From: Cannabis sativa
Lineage: Eukaryota; Streptophyta; Magnoliopsida; Rosales; Cannabaceae
Assembly (NCBI RefSeq): GCF_029168945.1
Contig: NC_083602.1
Coordinates: forward strand, 11,033,850 to 11,097,849
Reading direction: 5' to 3'
Length of the DNA: 64,000 nt
Position 1 is the stretch's first letter. Each line of letters opens with the position of its first letter. The translations under genes and the position numbers were made by a program. Positions 46,194-58,367 of the stretch are shown piece after piece. The notes below the pieces were generated by a model. It searched no databases, was not told the DNA's origin, and was given only the letters and a program-made list of their open reading frames with translations.

Positions 46194-47541
46194 ACTCCCA
46201 CTCTTGCACTAATATAAAACAAAAAGTGCATTTCAAATAATCTCAACATCCTGATATCCAAATCAAGTATAGTTTGTACTATATTCTCCGTAATAGGATC
46301 TCACAGGTTGTATTTAATACAACATCTCCTCCACCATTACATTTTCTTAATCACAAAATCTTTGATATTGTGAAATTCCTCTCTATATGTCTACTCCTTT
46401 AGGGATACTGGATTCTTTACTTTTTGGCAACTACTTCTGCGTTAATTAGGAAGTAACACTAGTAGTTAATAAATGTTGGAACAATGCCAAAAATGTATAG
46501 AAATTTCCTTAGACTGAATAAGTATCTTTCCTGCAACTTTAACATTCAATCTCTCTGGTAGACTTAGAGACTTTAGATAGGTTTTTACACTTCTCCAAAA
46601 TCACTACTCCACCCCCAGAGTAATCACCATCTCATTAGAAGACTTTCAGGCACTAAGGCAAGTCAAAATCTGATTTGGTGTAGTCCAAGAGTATTAAATA
46701 CACCCTTATCGATTAACATATAGTTCCTCTTCTTAATCTTAAGATTCACTTGATTGTCTTCCAATGTTCCTTTCCTGGATTAATCTGGTACCTACTCATT
46801 ACTCTCACTCAACAGTAGGTGTCTGGTCTAAGGCATACTAAAGCATATCTGAGACCTCTCACTATTGATTTAAGAAATTCTTTCATGGCTTTATCTTTTC
46901 TGGAATAGTTGAAACTTTTCCTTAGATAAATAAAATCTATATCTAGCAGTCAAGAAGCTTCTATAGGTTGTCATTAGAAATATGCTCCAGCATCTGACTA
47001 AAGTAAGTTGCTAGCACTAGAGTAATTAATTAACCAGGTATACCACAAGCCATAGGTTTAGATAAACTCAAACCTTTACTACTAGGAACAGGAAGTTTTA
47101 TTAAGTCCATTGAATAGACTTACTAACGAAATCTCCTTTCTTGTCCTTGTAATAGAAAACTTTTGGTTGTTCCATGTGAATGGTTTTAATCATAGTTCTC
47201 TGGGCTTTACTTCTTAGTTCCTTAATCTGAAAATCCATTACTTGTTTAAACTGACAATGGATTTTCATCACAAGTGTCTTCCAAGTCATAACAGGGTGAG
47301 TTCCTTGAAACCCTCCCACTACGACAAGGTACCGTGAATTTTGTCTAAGAATACTAAATGGTATTGTCCTCTTCGGAAGTGTTAAGACAACAGAGGTAGT
47401 GGGACCATCTGATACAGAATAAGATGATAGAACACTTTTGGAATCAAGAAAAAAAATATCTCCTCTACATTGCTACTTTGTTTTCAGCCTTAGTCATTAT
47501 CTTAGAAAAGTAGTATTTGTTAAAACAAACACTTTCTTATC
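46194..47541 (-). pseudogene. Copia pol remnant
   Basis: Decayed minus-strand Copia internal sequence, closest to 11949-13075 plus 18162-18440. It includes the uninterrupted counterpart of the 63-bp duplicated word (about 47247-47312). No frame is open. A deletion joins it to LTR sequence at about 47541. Confidence 0.65.
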
Positions 47542-47941
47542 TAACCATGTCATGATTGAGATCTTTTGATCTAAGATCAACCAGTGATATTGACTTAGAA
47601 AGATACAACGGTAAGATTATAATATATTTACCAAGATAAATATCGTTCCCAGTCCAATGTATACTCCATACATCTGAAACTAGCATACTTTGCCAATGTT
47701 CTGGAAAGAACATAACACTTATCCAAGGTGTAGGTATACTTTATTGCTGAATATCACATCAGTGTAAATCCAGTGCACTGATGAATCAAGGGACATTATC
47801 TTTTGAAGTAGATAATCACAATTACCTTCCACTGTGTTGACAACACTGTAATTGTGAATAACTAAATGATTTCTAATCTTCTATTGATAACGAATCAGAT
47901 TACATTGAAATGGGTTTTATTTAGGGCATAAAATCCCAATA
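47542..47941 (-). repeat. Copia LTR fragment
   Basis: The last 400 bp of the family LTR (gtcatgattgagatc... to CCCAATA). It ends abruptly against plus-strand Copia coding sequence. Confidence 0.75.
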
Positions 47942-47944
47942 AAA

Positions 47945-49260
47945 ACTTTTAGTCCGGTCGCCATGCTCAAATCCATCATAATTCTTCTCTCCATCGCAGC
48001 CACTTTCGATTATGAAATTTGGCAAATGGATGAGAAGACAACTTTTCTTAATGGAATTCTTGAAGAAACCATCTATATGGAGCAACTAGAAGGCTATGTT
48101 CTTCCAGGGCAGGAAAAGAAAGTTTGCAAACTCAATAGGTCCATTTATGGACTTAAGCAAGCTTCTCGTTCTTGGAATAAAAGGTTTGATGAAATAATCA
48201 AGACCTACGGCTTTCACCAAAATGAAGATGAACCTTGTGTTTACCAATTTAAGGATAATCAAGTGGTAGTATTCCTGGTCCTTTATGCTGATGAAATTTT
48301 GATTATTGGTAATAATATCAAGAAAATGACTGACATCAAGGAATGGCTTGACAATCAATTTGAAATGAATGATTTAGGTGAAGCTGCTTAAGTTCTTGGT
48401 ATTCAGATGATCAGAAACCAAAAGAACAGATCCCTTGCTCTCTCTCAAACAGCTTACATTGATAAGGTTTTAGAGAGATTCTCAATGACAAATACCAAAG
48501 GGGCACAGATGCCTTCTAGATTTGTTATCCGTCTATCTAAGGAACAGTTTCCCACTGATCCTCAAGAGATAGAGGACATGAGAAGGGTTCCCTATGCTTC
48601 AGCAGTTGGGAGTCGAATGTATGCAATGTTATGCACTAGACCTGGCATATGCTATGCAGTAGGAATTGTGAGCAGGTATCAGACAAACCCATGAGAGGAA
48701 CATTCAACTGCAGTTAAGCATATTCTGAAATATTTGAAAAGTACTAGGCATTATGTGTTAGTCTACAAGGGTGGTGCTTTAAATCCCGTAGCCTATACCG
48801 ACCCAAATTTCTAGGCTTGTCTTGATGAAAGAAAGTCTACATCTGGGATGGTTTTTACTCTTGGGTTGGAGCAGTTGTTTGGAGAAGCGCTAAGCAAACT
48901 GCAATATCAGACTCTACCATGGAGGCCGAGTACATAGCTGCCGCTGAAGCTGCTAAGGAACTTGTTTGGCTAAGAAAGTTCTTCTTAGGACCTGGTGTTG
49001 TTCCTGGAATGGAAAAACCACTGGTTTTACTTTGTGACAACACTGGTGCTATAGCCAACAGTTAAGATCCTCAAAGCCACAAGAGAAGCAAACACATAGA
49101 GAGGAAATACCACATCATGAGAGAATATGTGGCAAGAGGGGACGTACTGGTGGAGAAAGTGGACACTGAAGACAACTTAGCTGATCCATTCACCAAATTT
49201 TTGATTGCAACTACATTTGAAAAGCACAGATTGAATTTAGGATTAATTGAAATGTACTGA
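47945..49260 (+). pseudogene. Copia RT-RNase H, plus strand, 5'-truncated
   Basis: Begins inside RT (LVAMLKSI-type context). Seen in order: WQMDEKTTFLNGILEE, LNRSIYGLKQASRSWNKRF, the catalytic loop as LYADEILIIG (usually YVDD), stop at 48389-48391, then SLALSQTAYIDKVLERFSM and VPYASAVGSRMYAM. Another stop is near 48693. RNase H follows after a frameshift near 48860: STMEAEYIAAAEAAKELVWL, a TAA near 49063, SKHIERKYHIMREYV and the native end at 49260. The altered catalytic loop and stops make it inactive. It is the closest relative of 54636-56134. Confidence 0.85.
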
Positions 49261-49274
49261 TAGTTTTATGTTAG

Positions 49275-49288
49275 TGCAAGTGGGAGTT
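49275..49288 (+). promoter_or_regulatory. Polypurine tract of the plus-strand Copia
   Basis: GTGCAAGTGGGAGTT sits directly before the 3' LTR. Confidence 0.8.
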
Positions 49289-51170
49289 TGTTGGGCTTTG
49301 TGCTCTAAATAAAACTCTATTTCAATGTAATCTTTTCTATTCAAATATCAATAAAGAAACAGATTTAAATTACTTGTCTAATGTGTTATTTGGTTCATGT
49401 GATCATTTATTTACTTATTTGATCAATAAATTCATCCAAATCCTTATCACACTGATATTCTTATTTAATGGGTTGCCAACACAGTGGAAAGTAAACAAGA
49501 TTGTGTGATTAAATGTATTCGTATGATTTATCAGTACAAAGGGGTTTAACTGATATGATAATCTATAATGTAGTTTACTTGCACCTTGGATAAGTGCTAT
49601 GTCATCTCCAAGGCATTGGTTAAAGTAAGCTTGGGTTGGATGCATGGAGTATGCATCGGAAGAGACCGATATTGAACTTGGATTAGATATGATAAACTTA
49701 CCGTAATATCTATTCAATTCAATATCACCTAGTTGATTCTAGATCAAATGATCTCAATCCTGAGATGGTTAGGTTGTAGTTCAGCTGCATTATTTGTGTT
49801 CTTTAATGTATTAGTTAAAGTCGACCAAATGGTTCTTCCCGTGACGTATAAGTAAAGAACATGGTAGTTCAATTGAGTTGGAACGCTAATCATAGACATG
49901 AAATCTATAGCTTCTATCCGAACATAGAAGTGAAACGATGATTTCTTTCGAGCTTGGCTAAATAAAAATAAATGATAGAGCCCTCATTTTAGTGATTATA
50001 TTAGTACACTGAAATATCATTTATAGGTTGCTAAGTGTTTTAAGGATAAAATACATTGAAGGGTGTAACGGTAAATTAATCCCTAAATCATCTATAGAGG
50101 ATCATTGATTATTGGGATTATAACAATGGATAACTAATAGCGTATCTATATCGTGGAACATATAGAGTGTTCTATATAATTGAGAGTGCAATTCCAAATT
50201 CTATAGTGGTGCAATGAGGAATTAATAAGTTAGAGAATTTTCTTGGTAAATTCTAGATTTTCTTATTGGAAGCTCGGTTATACAAGCCCATGGTCCCCAT
50301 ACTAGTTGAGACAAACTACTTGTAAGACTCAGTTAATTGATTTTAGTTAATCAATTATAATTCTAAAATTAGACTATGTCTAGTTTGTGAATTTTCACTA
50401 TGTTATGGCTTGATTGTGAAGAAATAGGATTTTAGGGTTAATTTATTAATTAAGAGACTTTGTGGAGTCTAATTAATAAATATTATAAATGACAATTTTA
50501 TTTGATAATTATTTTAATTATTAAATAAATAGTTTTGGCATTTATAGGGTTGAAATTGCAAAAAGTGGTATTTGTGAAAAATAGATAAATGGTTGAGAAA
50601 AATAACAAAAATATAACTAGTACTGGGCCCACTAATGGCCGACCACTTAAGGGTAATTTTTCTCCATTTTTTATCATTATTTTATTCCAAATAAATCAAC
50701 CCTAACCCTAATAGAAGTAGTATAAAAAGAAAAAAAAAGTCTCATTATCCAACTAATGCTTCAAAGGCAATAAACTTAATTTTCTTTCTCTCTAGGTTTA
50801 TGAGACTTCTTCTTCTTCTTTTCTTCTCTAATTTTCGAAATCCTTAGTATTCTTCACAAATCAAATTCAAGCCTTTAGTGATTGAGTGCATGCCCACCCA
50901 TAGCAAGTTAGTCCTCAATCATAGTGTGTAAGATTGTGAAGAACCAAACAACTGAAGGAGTTTCGGGCTCAGATCTTTGTGATACTCTGCGACAGAAAGG
51001 ATACAAAGGTTAGAGAATTGAGCGGAAGGAGTCATTTAATTCCGCTGCAACCAATGTAAGGTTTCTCATACCTTTTATGTGTTTTTTTTCATTGTTTTAG
51101 AAATTCATCTTTAGGATGTTAAAAACATAGTTGTTAGTAAATCTAGATCCTGGTAAAAGATATTCCAACA
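49289..51170 (+). repeat. Copia 3' LTR, plus strand
   Basis: 1,882 bp, TGTTGGGC...TTCCAACA. It is closer to the LTRs at 53245-54607 and 62137-64000 than to the 1427-3337 group. TATAAAAAG is at 50721. No partner 5' LTR is in place because the left half of the element is lost. Confidence 0.88.
50721..50729 (+). promoter_or_regulatory. TATA-like box in the plus-strand Copia LTR
   Basis: TATAAAAAG in LTR orientation. Confidence 0.45.
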
Positions 51171-51809
51171 TTAATGAGCCGTAGTCCACGAGTCTCTTAT
51201 ATTAATGAGAGTCTTTCTTACAGAGAATGTTCTTTGTTGTGTTTTTTCTCTCTCCTTTTTTCAATCCCCTTCTTTATTTTCTCAGGGGTATTTATAGAGA
51301 TTAGTGGGAATACTCGAAAATGGGTAACTTATCTTTGAGAGCCAACTACGGATAAGCACAAGTTCCCAAAAGATACAAAATAGGACATGCATTACCTACG
51401 TAGTAGGCATCATAGATGTTAAGTGAGATTAGCTTTCATCTTTCCTTGATTGATGTAATTCTTCAAAATGGAGTCGTCACTAACCCTTTTGATTATCGTG
51501 TAATCGCCTTAAATTAGGCTTACGATGTCTGACACGTCCTCTTATGGGCAGTCCCAGATGTTTTCCTCATACTGCATTAAATACGAAGTGACTGTTCAAG
51601 TAGAGCCCTCTTGGCCCGGAGGTGCCTTCCTATATCTTGACTCCCGGAGGAGAAGGCGAGCCTTTTTCACTTGTCTAAGAGCTAACGACATGAACTGTAC
51701 TCGTTGCTGCTTCCATATGACTTTTAACTTATCTTCGGGTGACGGGTCTATTTGTCCACATGTCATACATAGCAGCGGCCACGTATATTGGGAATAAACT
51801 GGGGCAACA
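51171..51809 (-). mobile_element. Unclassified LTR-like fragment
   Basis: A 639-bp stretch, less AT-rich than both flanks. It ends GGGGCAACA and has a minus-strand TATA word (TCTATAAATAC, 51289-51299) with C/T-rich sequence beside it. The composition and terminal word fit an LTR in minus orientation. No partner LTR, coding sequence or target duplication is visible, and it is unlike the other LTRs here. The 90-residue plus-strand frame at 51525-51797 resembles nothing I know. Confidence 0.4.
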
Positions 51810-52821
51810 ATATCTAAGAAAAATATTCTAATTTAAGTTGATCTAAAATTAATTTTCAACTTAAATATATTTTTATAATTAAATATTAGAAAATATAACT
51901 AGTTACTAGAAATAACTATCTAGAATATATCTCATTAAACTAAGTGTTTTTTCTAAAAACTAATTTTAAAATAATCTAATGAAAAAAAAAATCATATATT
52001 TTAAAACTAATTATGTTGCTAATTCAATTTTAATTAGGTTAGACTAATATAATTAATCTAATACAATTATTTAAATAAGGCAAATGGGTCTTCACAATTG
52101 GGGTGGTTTGTGTGAGGGAGGGTTGGGTTCAGTATGTCGTACCCACTACTAATGGCCCTCTAACTCTCACACAAGGCCCAAATGAGAAGAATTTAACCAT
52201 TAATTAAATAATTGTTATTCATTGAATAAGCCCAATACTAATTGGGCCTAAATAAAACTATCTAATGTGTTATTATATTTTAGAAACCTAGTCTATTTAA
52301 ATAAGTAAAACTTAAACGAGCTTCCTATATGCATCTAAGCCGAAAAGCAAACATATAGGCTCACACAGGTAAAATGATTGGGTTGGGTCCCATCATGTTT
52401 CTAGGTTTACAGAGATAAAAGAAATTGTAAAATTTACCTGTTACAAATTATTTATAAGATCTATTGACAATTGAACTTTGATTAAAATCAGATCATTGGA
52501 TATGTCAACAAGTTAATCATAGCAATTTAGATCAAATAAATAATATGTTTGTAAAAAAAAATTGAATAAAGAAATAAACAAACATAACAAACATGTAACA
52601 GATAACTGGAAAGTAGGTTAAGATAATTCTATTTCAAAAAATTAAATATTTAAAATATATCTTAACTTGAATTTAAAATTTAGGTTGTTAGAAAATATTT
52701 AAAAAAAATAAATAAAATCTAACAAATCTCCTAAATATCCAAAATTCTAATTGAAATTCAAATATTTAACTAATTTTTAAATTTTTAGTTTATTTAAACA
52801 ATTTAAATTAATTAAATATCC
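51810..52821 (-). other. Copia leader fragment
   Basis: Matches the leader of the right-hand Copia (59340-59850 and 60640-60900), including the stem-loop block at 52097-52180. It has no primer site or LTR attached. It joins LINE sequence at about 52821. Confidence 0.65.
52097..52180 (-). other. Conserved stem-loop block in Copia leader, copy 2
   Basis: TTGTGTGAG (52108-52116) pairs with CTCACACAA (52166-52174), a perfect 9-bp stem. It encloses GGGT (52125-52128) and ACCC (52141-52144). Confidence 0.45.
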
Positions 52822-53240
52822 AATCGTGTTGCCTTAATCAAAAATATATGGTCTATTGCAACTAAAAAAGATAACTTGTGGGTAAAATGGGTCCATAGTG
52901 TCTATATCAAACAAGAAGATTGGTGGGGATACAACGCCCCTCTCCAAAGCAGCTGGTATTGGAGAAAGCTAGTGGAGATTAAAAATGAAGTCAAACACCT
53001 AGTGGATCCTGCAACATTCATGAGCAAATAGTATGTCATTGCAGCAGGTTGCAAACGGTATAAACAAGCTCAGGATCGATAGCATTAGAGTAAGCATGCT
53101 TGGAATAGACTTAATGTTCCAAAGCACTGCTTTGTGGTGTGGATTTTTTTGTTGAACAGGCTCAAAACCAGAGACAGACTCCTCAAATATCACATTGTGA
53201 CAGATGATAAATGCCTTATCTGTAGAGGTAGCACTGAAAA
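52822..53240 (+). pseudogene. LINE ORF2 C-terminal fragment
   Basis: Plus-strand remnant of a plant L1-type non-LTR element. From 52822 it encodes a pattern typical of the region after RT (NIWSIATKKDNLWVKWVHS, then SSWYWRKLVEIK). A TAG at 53027-53029 and at least one frameshift follow. The frame from 53134 then carries the zinc-binding RT domain (LLNRLKTRDRLL, VTDDKCLICR). The Cys/His tail of that domain and the 3' UTR with poly(A) are missing. It stops where truncated Copia LTR begins (about 53245). Confidence 0.8.
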
Positions 53241-53244
53241 TGGT

Positions 53245-54607
53245 CGACCCTATGTGGGTCCATCACTAGTTAAATTTTTGCCACTTTTCTCAACCATTTA
53301 TTTATTTTTCACAAATACGACTTTTTGTACTTTCAATCCTATAAATGCCAAAACTATTTATGTAATAATTAAATTAATTATCAAATAAAATTGTCATTTA
53401 TATTATTTATTAATTAGACTCCATAAAGTCTCTTAATTAATAAATAAACTCTAAAATCATATTTCTTCACAATCAAGCCATATCTTAGTGAAAATTCATA
53501 AACTAGACATAGTCTAACTTTAGAATTATAATTGATTTATTAAATGAATTAATCGAGGCTTACAAGCAGTTTGTCTCAACTAGTATGAGGACCATGGGCC
53601 TATATAACCGAGCTTCTAATAAGCAGATCTAGAATTTACCAAGTAAATTTCCTGACTAATTAATTCCTCCTTGTACCACTATAGATTTGGAATTGCACTC
53701 TCAATTATATAGAACGCTCTATATGTTCCACAATATAGATACGCTATAAATTATCCATTTGTTATAATCTTAATAATCAATGATCCTCTATAGATGATTT
53801 ACATTTAGTTGGGACAAATTTACCGTTACACCCTTCAATGTATTTTATCCTTAAAACACTTACCTACCTATAAATGATATTTCAGTGAACTAATATAATC
53901 ACTAAAATGAGCACTCTATCATTTATCTCTATTAAGCCAAGTTCGAAGGAAACCTTCGTTTCACTTCTAAGTCCGGATAAAAGCTATAGATTTTGTATCT
54001 ATAATTAGCGCTCCTACTCAATTGAACTACCATGTCCTTAATCTATATATCACGAGAAGAGCCATTGGTCGACTTTAACGAGCAGATTGAAGAACACAAA
54101 TAATACAATTGAACTAGAACCTAACCATCTCAGGATTGAGGTTATTTGATCTAAGATCAACTAGGTGATATTAAGTTGAATAGATATAACAGTAAGTTTA
54201 TTATATCTAATCCAAGTTCAATATCGGTCCCTTCCGATGCATACTCCATACATCCAACCCAAGCTTACTTTAACCAATGTCCTGGAAAGGACATAGCACT
54301 TATCCAAGGTACAAGTAAACTATATTGTAGATTATCCTATCAGTTAAACCCTGTGTACTGATAAATCATAGGAATACATTTAATCACACAATATTGATTA
54401 CTTTCCACTGTGTTGACAATACAATAAATAAAAATATCAGTGTGATAAGGATTTGGATTAATTTATAAATCAAATAAATAAATAAATGATCACATGAACC
54501 AAATAACACATTAAACAAGTAATGAAATCAAATTTGTTTCTTTATTGATAATTGAATAGAAAAGATTACATTGAAATAGAGTTTTATTTAGGGCACAAAG
54601 CCCAACA
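53245..54607 (-). repeat. Copia 3' LTR, left end truncated
   Basis: Matches 62680-64000 from 'ctatgtgg' onward and ends AGCCCAACA at 54607. About 540 bp of the LTR (its last part in the minus direction) are missing and LINE sequence takes their place. Confidence 0.85.
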
Positions 54608-54622
54608 AACTCCCACTTGCAC
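54608..54622 (-). promoter_or_regulatory. Polypurine tract of the right-hand Copia
   Basis: The minus strand reads GTGCAAGTGGGAGTT beside the 3' LTR. Confidence 0.8.
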
Positions 54623-54635
54623 TAACATAAAACTA

Positions 54636-57600
54636 TCAGTACATTTCAATTAATCCTAAATTCAGTTTGTACTTTTCAAATGTAGTTACAGTTAAAACTT
54701 TGGTGAATGGATCAGCTAAGTTGTCTTTAGTATCTACTTTCTCCTCCAGTATGTCCCCTCTTGCCACATATTCTCTGATGATGTGGTATTTCCTCTCAAT
54801 GTGTTTGCTTCTTTTGTGGCTTCGAGGCCCTAAACTATTGGCTATTGCAGTAGTGTTGTCACAAAGTAAAATCAGTGGTTTTTCCATTCCAGGAACAATA
54901 CCAAGTCCTGAGAAGAACTTTCTTAGCCAGACCAGTTCCTTAGCAGCCTCAGCAGTAGCTATGTACTCGGCCTCCATGGTAGAGTCTGATATTGCGATTT
55001 GCTTAACACTTCTCCAAACAACTGCTCCACCCCCAAGAGGAAAAACCATCTTAGATGTAGACTTCCTGTCATCAAGACAAGCCTGAAAAATCTAAGTCGG
55101 TATAGCCTACGGGATTTAAAGCTCCACCCTTGTAGACTAGCACATAATGCCTAGTACTTTTCAAATATTTCAGAATATGCTTAACTGCAGTCCAATGTTC
55201 CTCTCCTGGGGTTTGTCTGATACCTGCTCACAATTCTTACTACATAGCATATGTCAGATCTAGTGCATAACATTGCATACATTAGACTTCCAACTTCTGA
55301 AGCATAAGGAACCCTTCTCATGTCCTCTATCTCTTGAGGATCAGTGGGACACTGTTCCTTAGATAGACGGATACTAGGTCTAGAAGGCATCATTCCACCT
55401 TTTGTATTTCTCATTGAGAATCTCTCTAACACTTCATCAATATAAGTTGTTTGAGAGACAGCAAGGGATCTATTCTTCTGGTTTCTAATGATCTGAATAC
55501 CAAGAACATAAGCAACTTCACCTAAATCCTTCATTTCAAATTGAGTGTCAAGCCATTCCTTGATGTCAGTCATTTTCTTGATATTGTTGCCAATAATCAA
55601 AATGTCATCAACATAAAGGACCAGGAATACTACCACTTGATTATCCTTGAGTTGGTAAACGCAAGGTTCATCATCCCTTTAGTGAAAGTTGTAGGTTTTG
55701 ATTATTTCATCAAGCCTTTTGTTCTAAGAACCAGAAGCTTGCTTAAGTCCATAAATGGACCTATTGAGTTTGCAAACTTTCTCTTCCTGCCCTGGGAGCA
55801 CATAACCTTCTAGTTGCTCCATATAGATGGTTTCTTCAAGAATTCCATTAAGGAAAGTTGTCTTGACATCCATTTGCCAAATTTCACAATCGAAAGCGGC
55901 AGCTATAGAGAGAAGAATTCTGATGGATTTGAGCATGGCGACCAGACTAAAAGTATCCTCATAGTTCACACCTTCTCTTTGGGTATAACCCTTAGCGACC
56001 AGTCTAGCTTTAAGAGTTTCGACTTCGCCACCAGCACCTCTTTTTTTCTTGTAGACCCACTTACATCCAATAGGATGATAATCATCAGGTGCGTCTACAT
56101 ATTCCCAGACTTTGTTCTTTTTCATGGAATCCATGCCGACTAACCATTATTTTCGTTCCGAACTTGCCATTGCCTATTTATAGGTTAATGGATCGTTATC
56201 AATACCGTCACCAATGACCATATGATTTCACCATCCAAGCCATAACGAGTTGGTTTCCTAGAAACCCTCCCACTACGACGAGGAGTTGTGACCTTCTGAA
56301 CAAGAACAATTGTGGTAGATTTCTCGGTTGTATCAACTTGCAAAGGTTCAACTGAGGGAGTGAGATTATCCTCTACTTGAGTAGAAGATGATGGAACATT
56401 TGTTGGAGTTATATCTGAAAGCATTTCCTCCAATACTACTTTGCTTTGTGGCTTGAAATTCTTAATATAGTCATCTTCAAGGAAAGTGGCGTTTGTGAAA
56501 ACGAACACTTTATCATCCTTGTGACTATAAAATAGTCCACCCCTGGTCTCCTTAGAATTTCCAACAAACATGCAAACTTCAGTTCGCTTTTGTAGTTGGC
56601 CATCTTTCTTTCTTAAGACACGAGCAGGGCCCCCCAGATTCTGTAATGGCGTAAACTGGGTATACGACCATTCCATGATTTTAAAGGTATCTTAGGGGCT
56701 GATTTAGATGGAACAACATTTAAAATGTCAGTTGTCATCTGAATAGCACATCCCTCGAAAAACGTAGGTAGAGTTGAGTAGCTAAGCATGGACCTAACCA
56801 TTTCAAAAAGCGTATGATTTCTTCTTTTTGCTTTTCCATTTTTCTGTGGAGTGCTTGGGGCAATCAATTGGGATTCAATTCCAAGTTCAATTAAATGATC
56901 TTTGAACTGCATATCCATATATTCTCCACCTCTATCAGTTCGCAAGATCTTTAAAGTTTTACCTAATTGGTTTTGAGCCAATGCTAGAAATTCCTAAAAA
57001 TTCTCAAATGTTTCAGATTTCTTATGCATAAGGTAAATATGACCATATCTTGAGTAATTGTCAATGAAAGTGACAAACTACTCATAACTACCTCTAGCTT
57101 TGACATTTAGTGGTCCACAAAGATCTGAATGCACTATACCTAGTGGTTCTTTGACACACTCTCCCTTTGCAAAGAAAGAACATTTTCTCATTTTACCTTC
57201 AAGGCAAGATTCATAAACTGGTAATACACCTAAGGTGACATTTTTCAATGGACCACCTTTGGTTAACCAGTGAAGTCTATCATAGCCTATATGGCCAAGA
57301 CTTAAGTGCCATAGATATGCTTCGTCTTCATTATCAATATTTTGCTTTTTGTGGTTTTTAGGTTTAGCTACCTTAAACAGTTTGTTATTAAGCACAAATG
57401 GTTCATCTAGTCTAAGAACAGAAAGCCCTTGTTCCATAGATGCAACACGAATTTGAATGTCATTTCGAGAACCATAGAACCATAACTCGAAAAATTCAAT
57501 TTGTATTGTTGCAATTGTAAACATAAAACAGAAATCAAGTTTCTACTGAAATTTGGAATAAACAAAACATTGCTAAATTCAAAATTCTGTTCTAAAACTT

Positions 57601-58367
57601 GAGTTTTGCTTTTCCTCTAGCTCTAACCGATACCATTTCGTCATTACCAACCTTAAGTTTCAACTCTCCAATTTTGAATAATTACAGTTTTCAAGCAATT
57701 GCAATGAACAACAGACATGGTTAGTAGATCCGGAATCAACAATCCAGATGGATTTGTCATTCTCTAAAACACATGATTCAAAAACTAAAGCATTACCATT
57801 GTTCTTAGTGTTGAGAAGTCTGGGACAATTTGATTTAAAATGTCCCTTTTGTTCACAATTAGAACATTGAATGATATGTCTGCTTAACTGTTTTTGGATT
57901 GTTCTTATTGCTAGTTCAATCTGCTGTGAAAAATAATCTGAGGAAGTGGAATCACTTTCTCTATTCTTCTCAACTGAGCCTGAAGTAGTAGGATTGTCGG
58001 AGGAATCATTCTCAATATCTTCAGCGTTCTTTTAGCCCTTATCTGCATTACTGGAGAAGGACCTCTAGGACCTCCATGCAAGTGACAATGTCCGTTCATA
58101 AGCACACAATTCAGCGTCCAACTTGTCTATGTCAGACGAGTTCCAATTGTTAACAAAAAATTGGTTAAACTCAGGTGATAAGCTGTTGAGAACAAAATGA
58201 ACTATTAGCTCTCTAGATAAAGCAATTCCCAACATAGCTGCTTTATGGAATTTCATGTTTATCATGAGCAAGTGTGAAGTGATACTCTAACTAGGAGTCA
58301 TCTTCACACTTTGAAGTTCATTCCTAAAGGCATATACTAGATGAGGATTGGAGTGTGGGTTATACAT
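54636..58367 (-). pseudogene. Copia gag-pol, right-hand element
   Basis: Whole Copia gene order on the minus strand, with many stops and shifts. Gag (58367 to about 57830): frame from MYNPHSNPH, TAG near 58290, ALSRELIVHFVLNSLSPEFNQF (in blocks), and knuckle CSNCEQKGHFKSNC. Protease: WIVDSGSTNHVC near 57750. Pre-integrase: LWHLSLGHIGYDRLHWL. Integrase: HSDLCGPL, RTDRGGEYMD and a VRSMLSYSTLP block, with stops at 57078 and 56998. RT (55181-56134): MDVKTTFLNG, YGLKQASGS and VLYVDDILIIGN, with a break near 55680-55730. RNase H (54636-55049): STMEAEYIA, LCDNTTAIAN, HIERKYHIIREYV. The catalytic RT loop YVDD is intact here, unlike the copy at 47945. Confidence 0.88.

Noticed and set aside
51525..51797. 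90-residue plus-strand frame
   Set aside because: Lies in an LTR-like fragment and matches no family I know.
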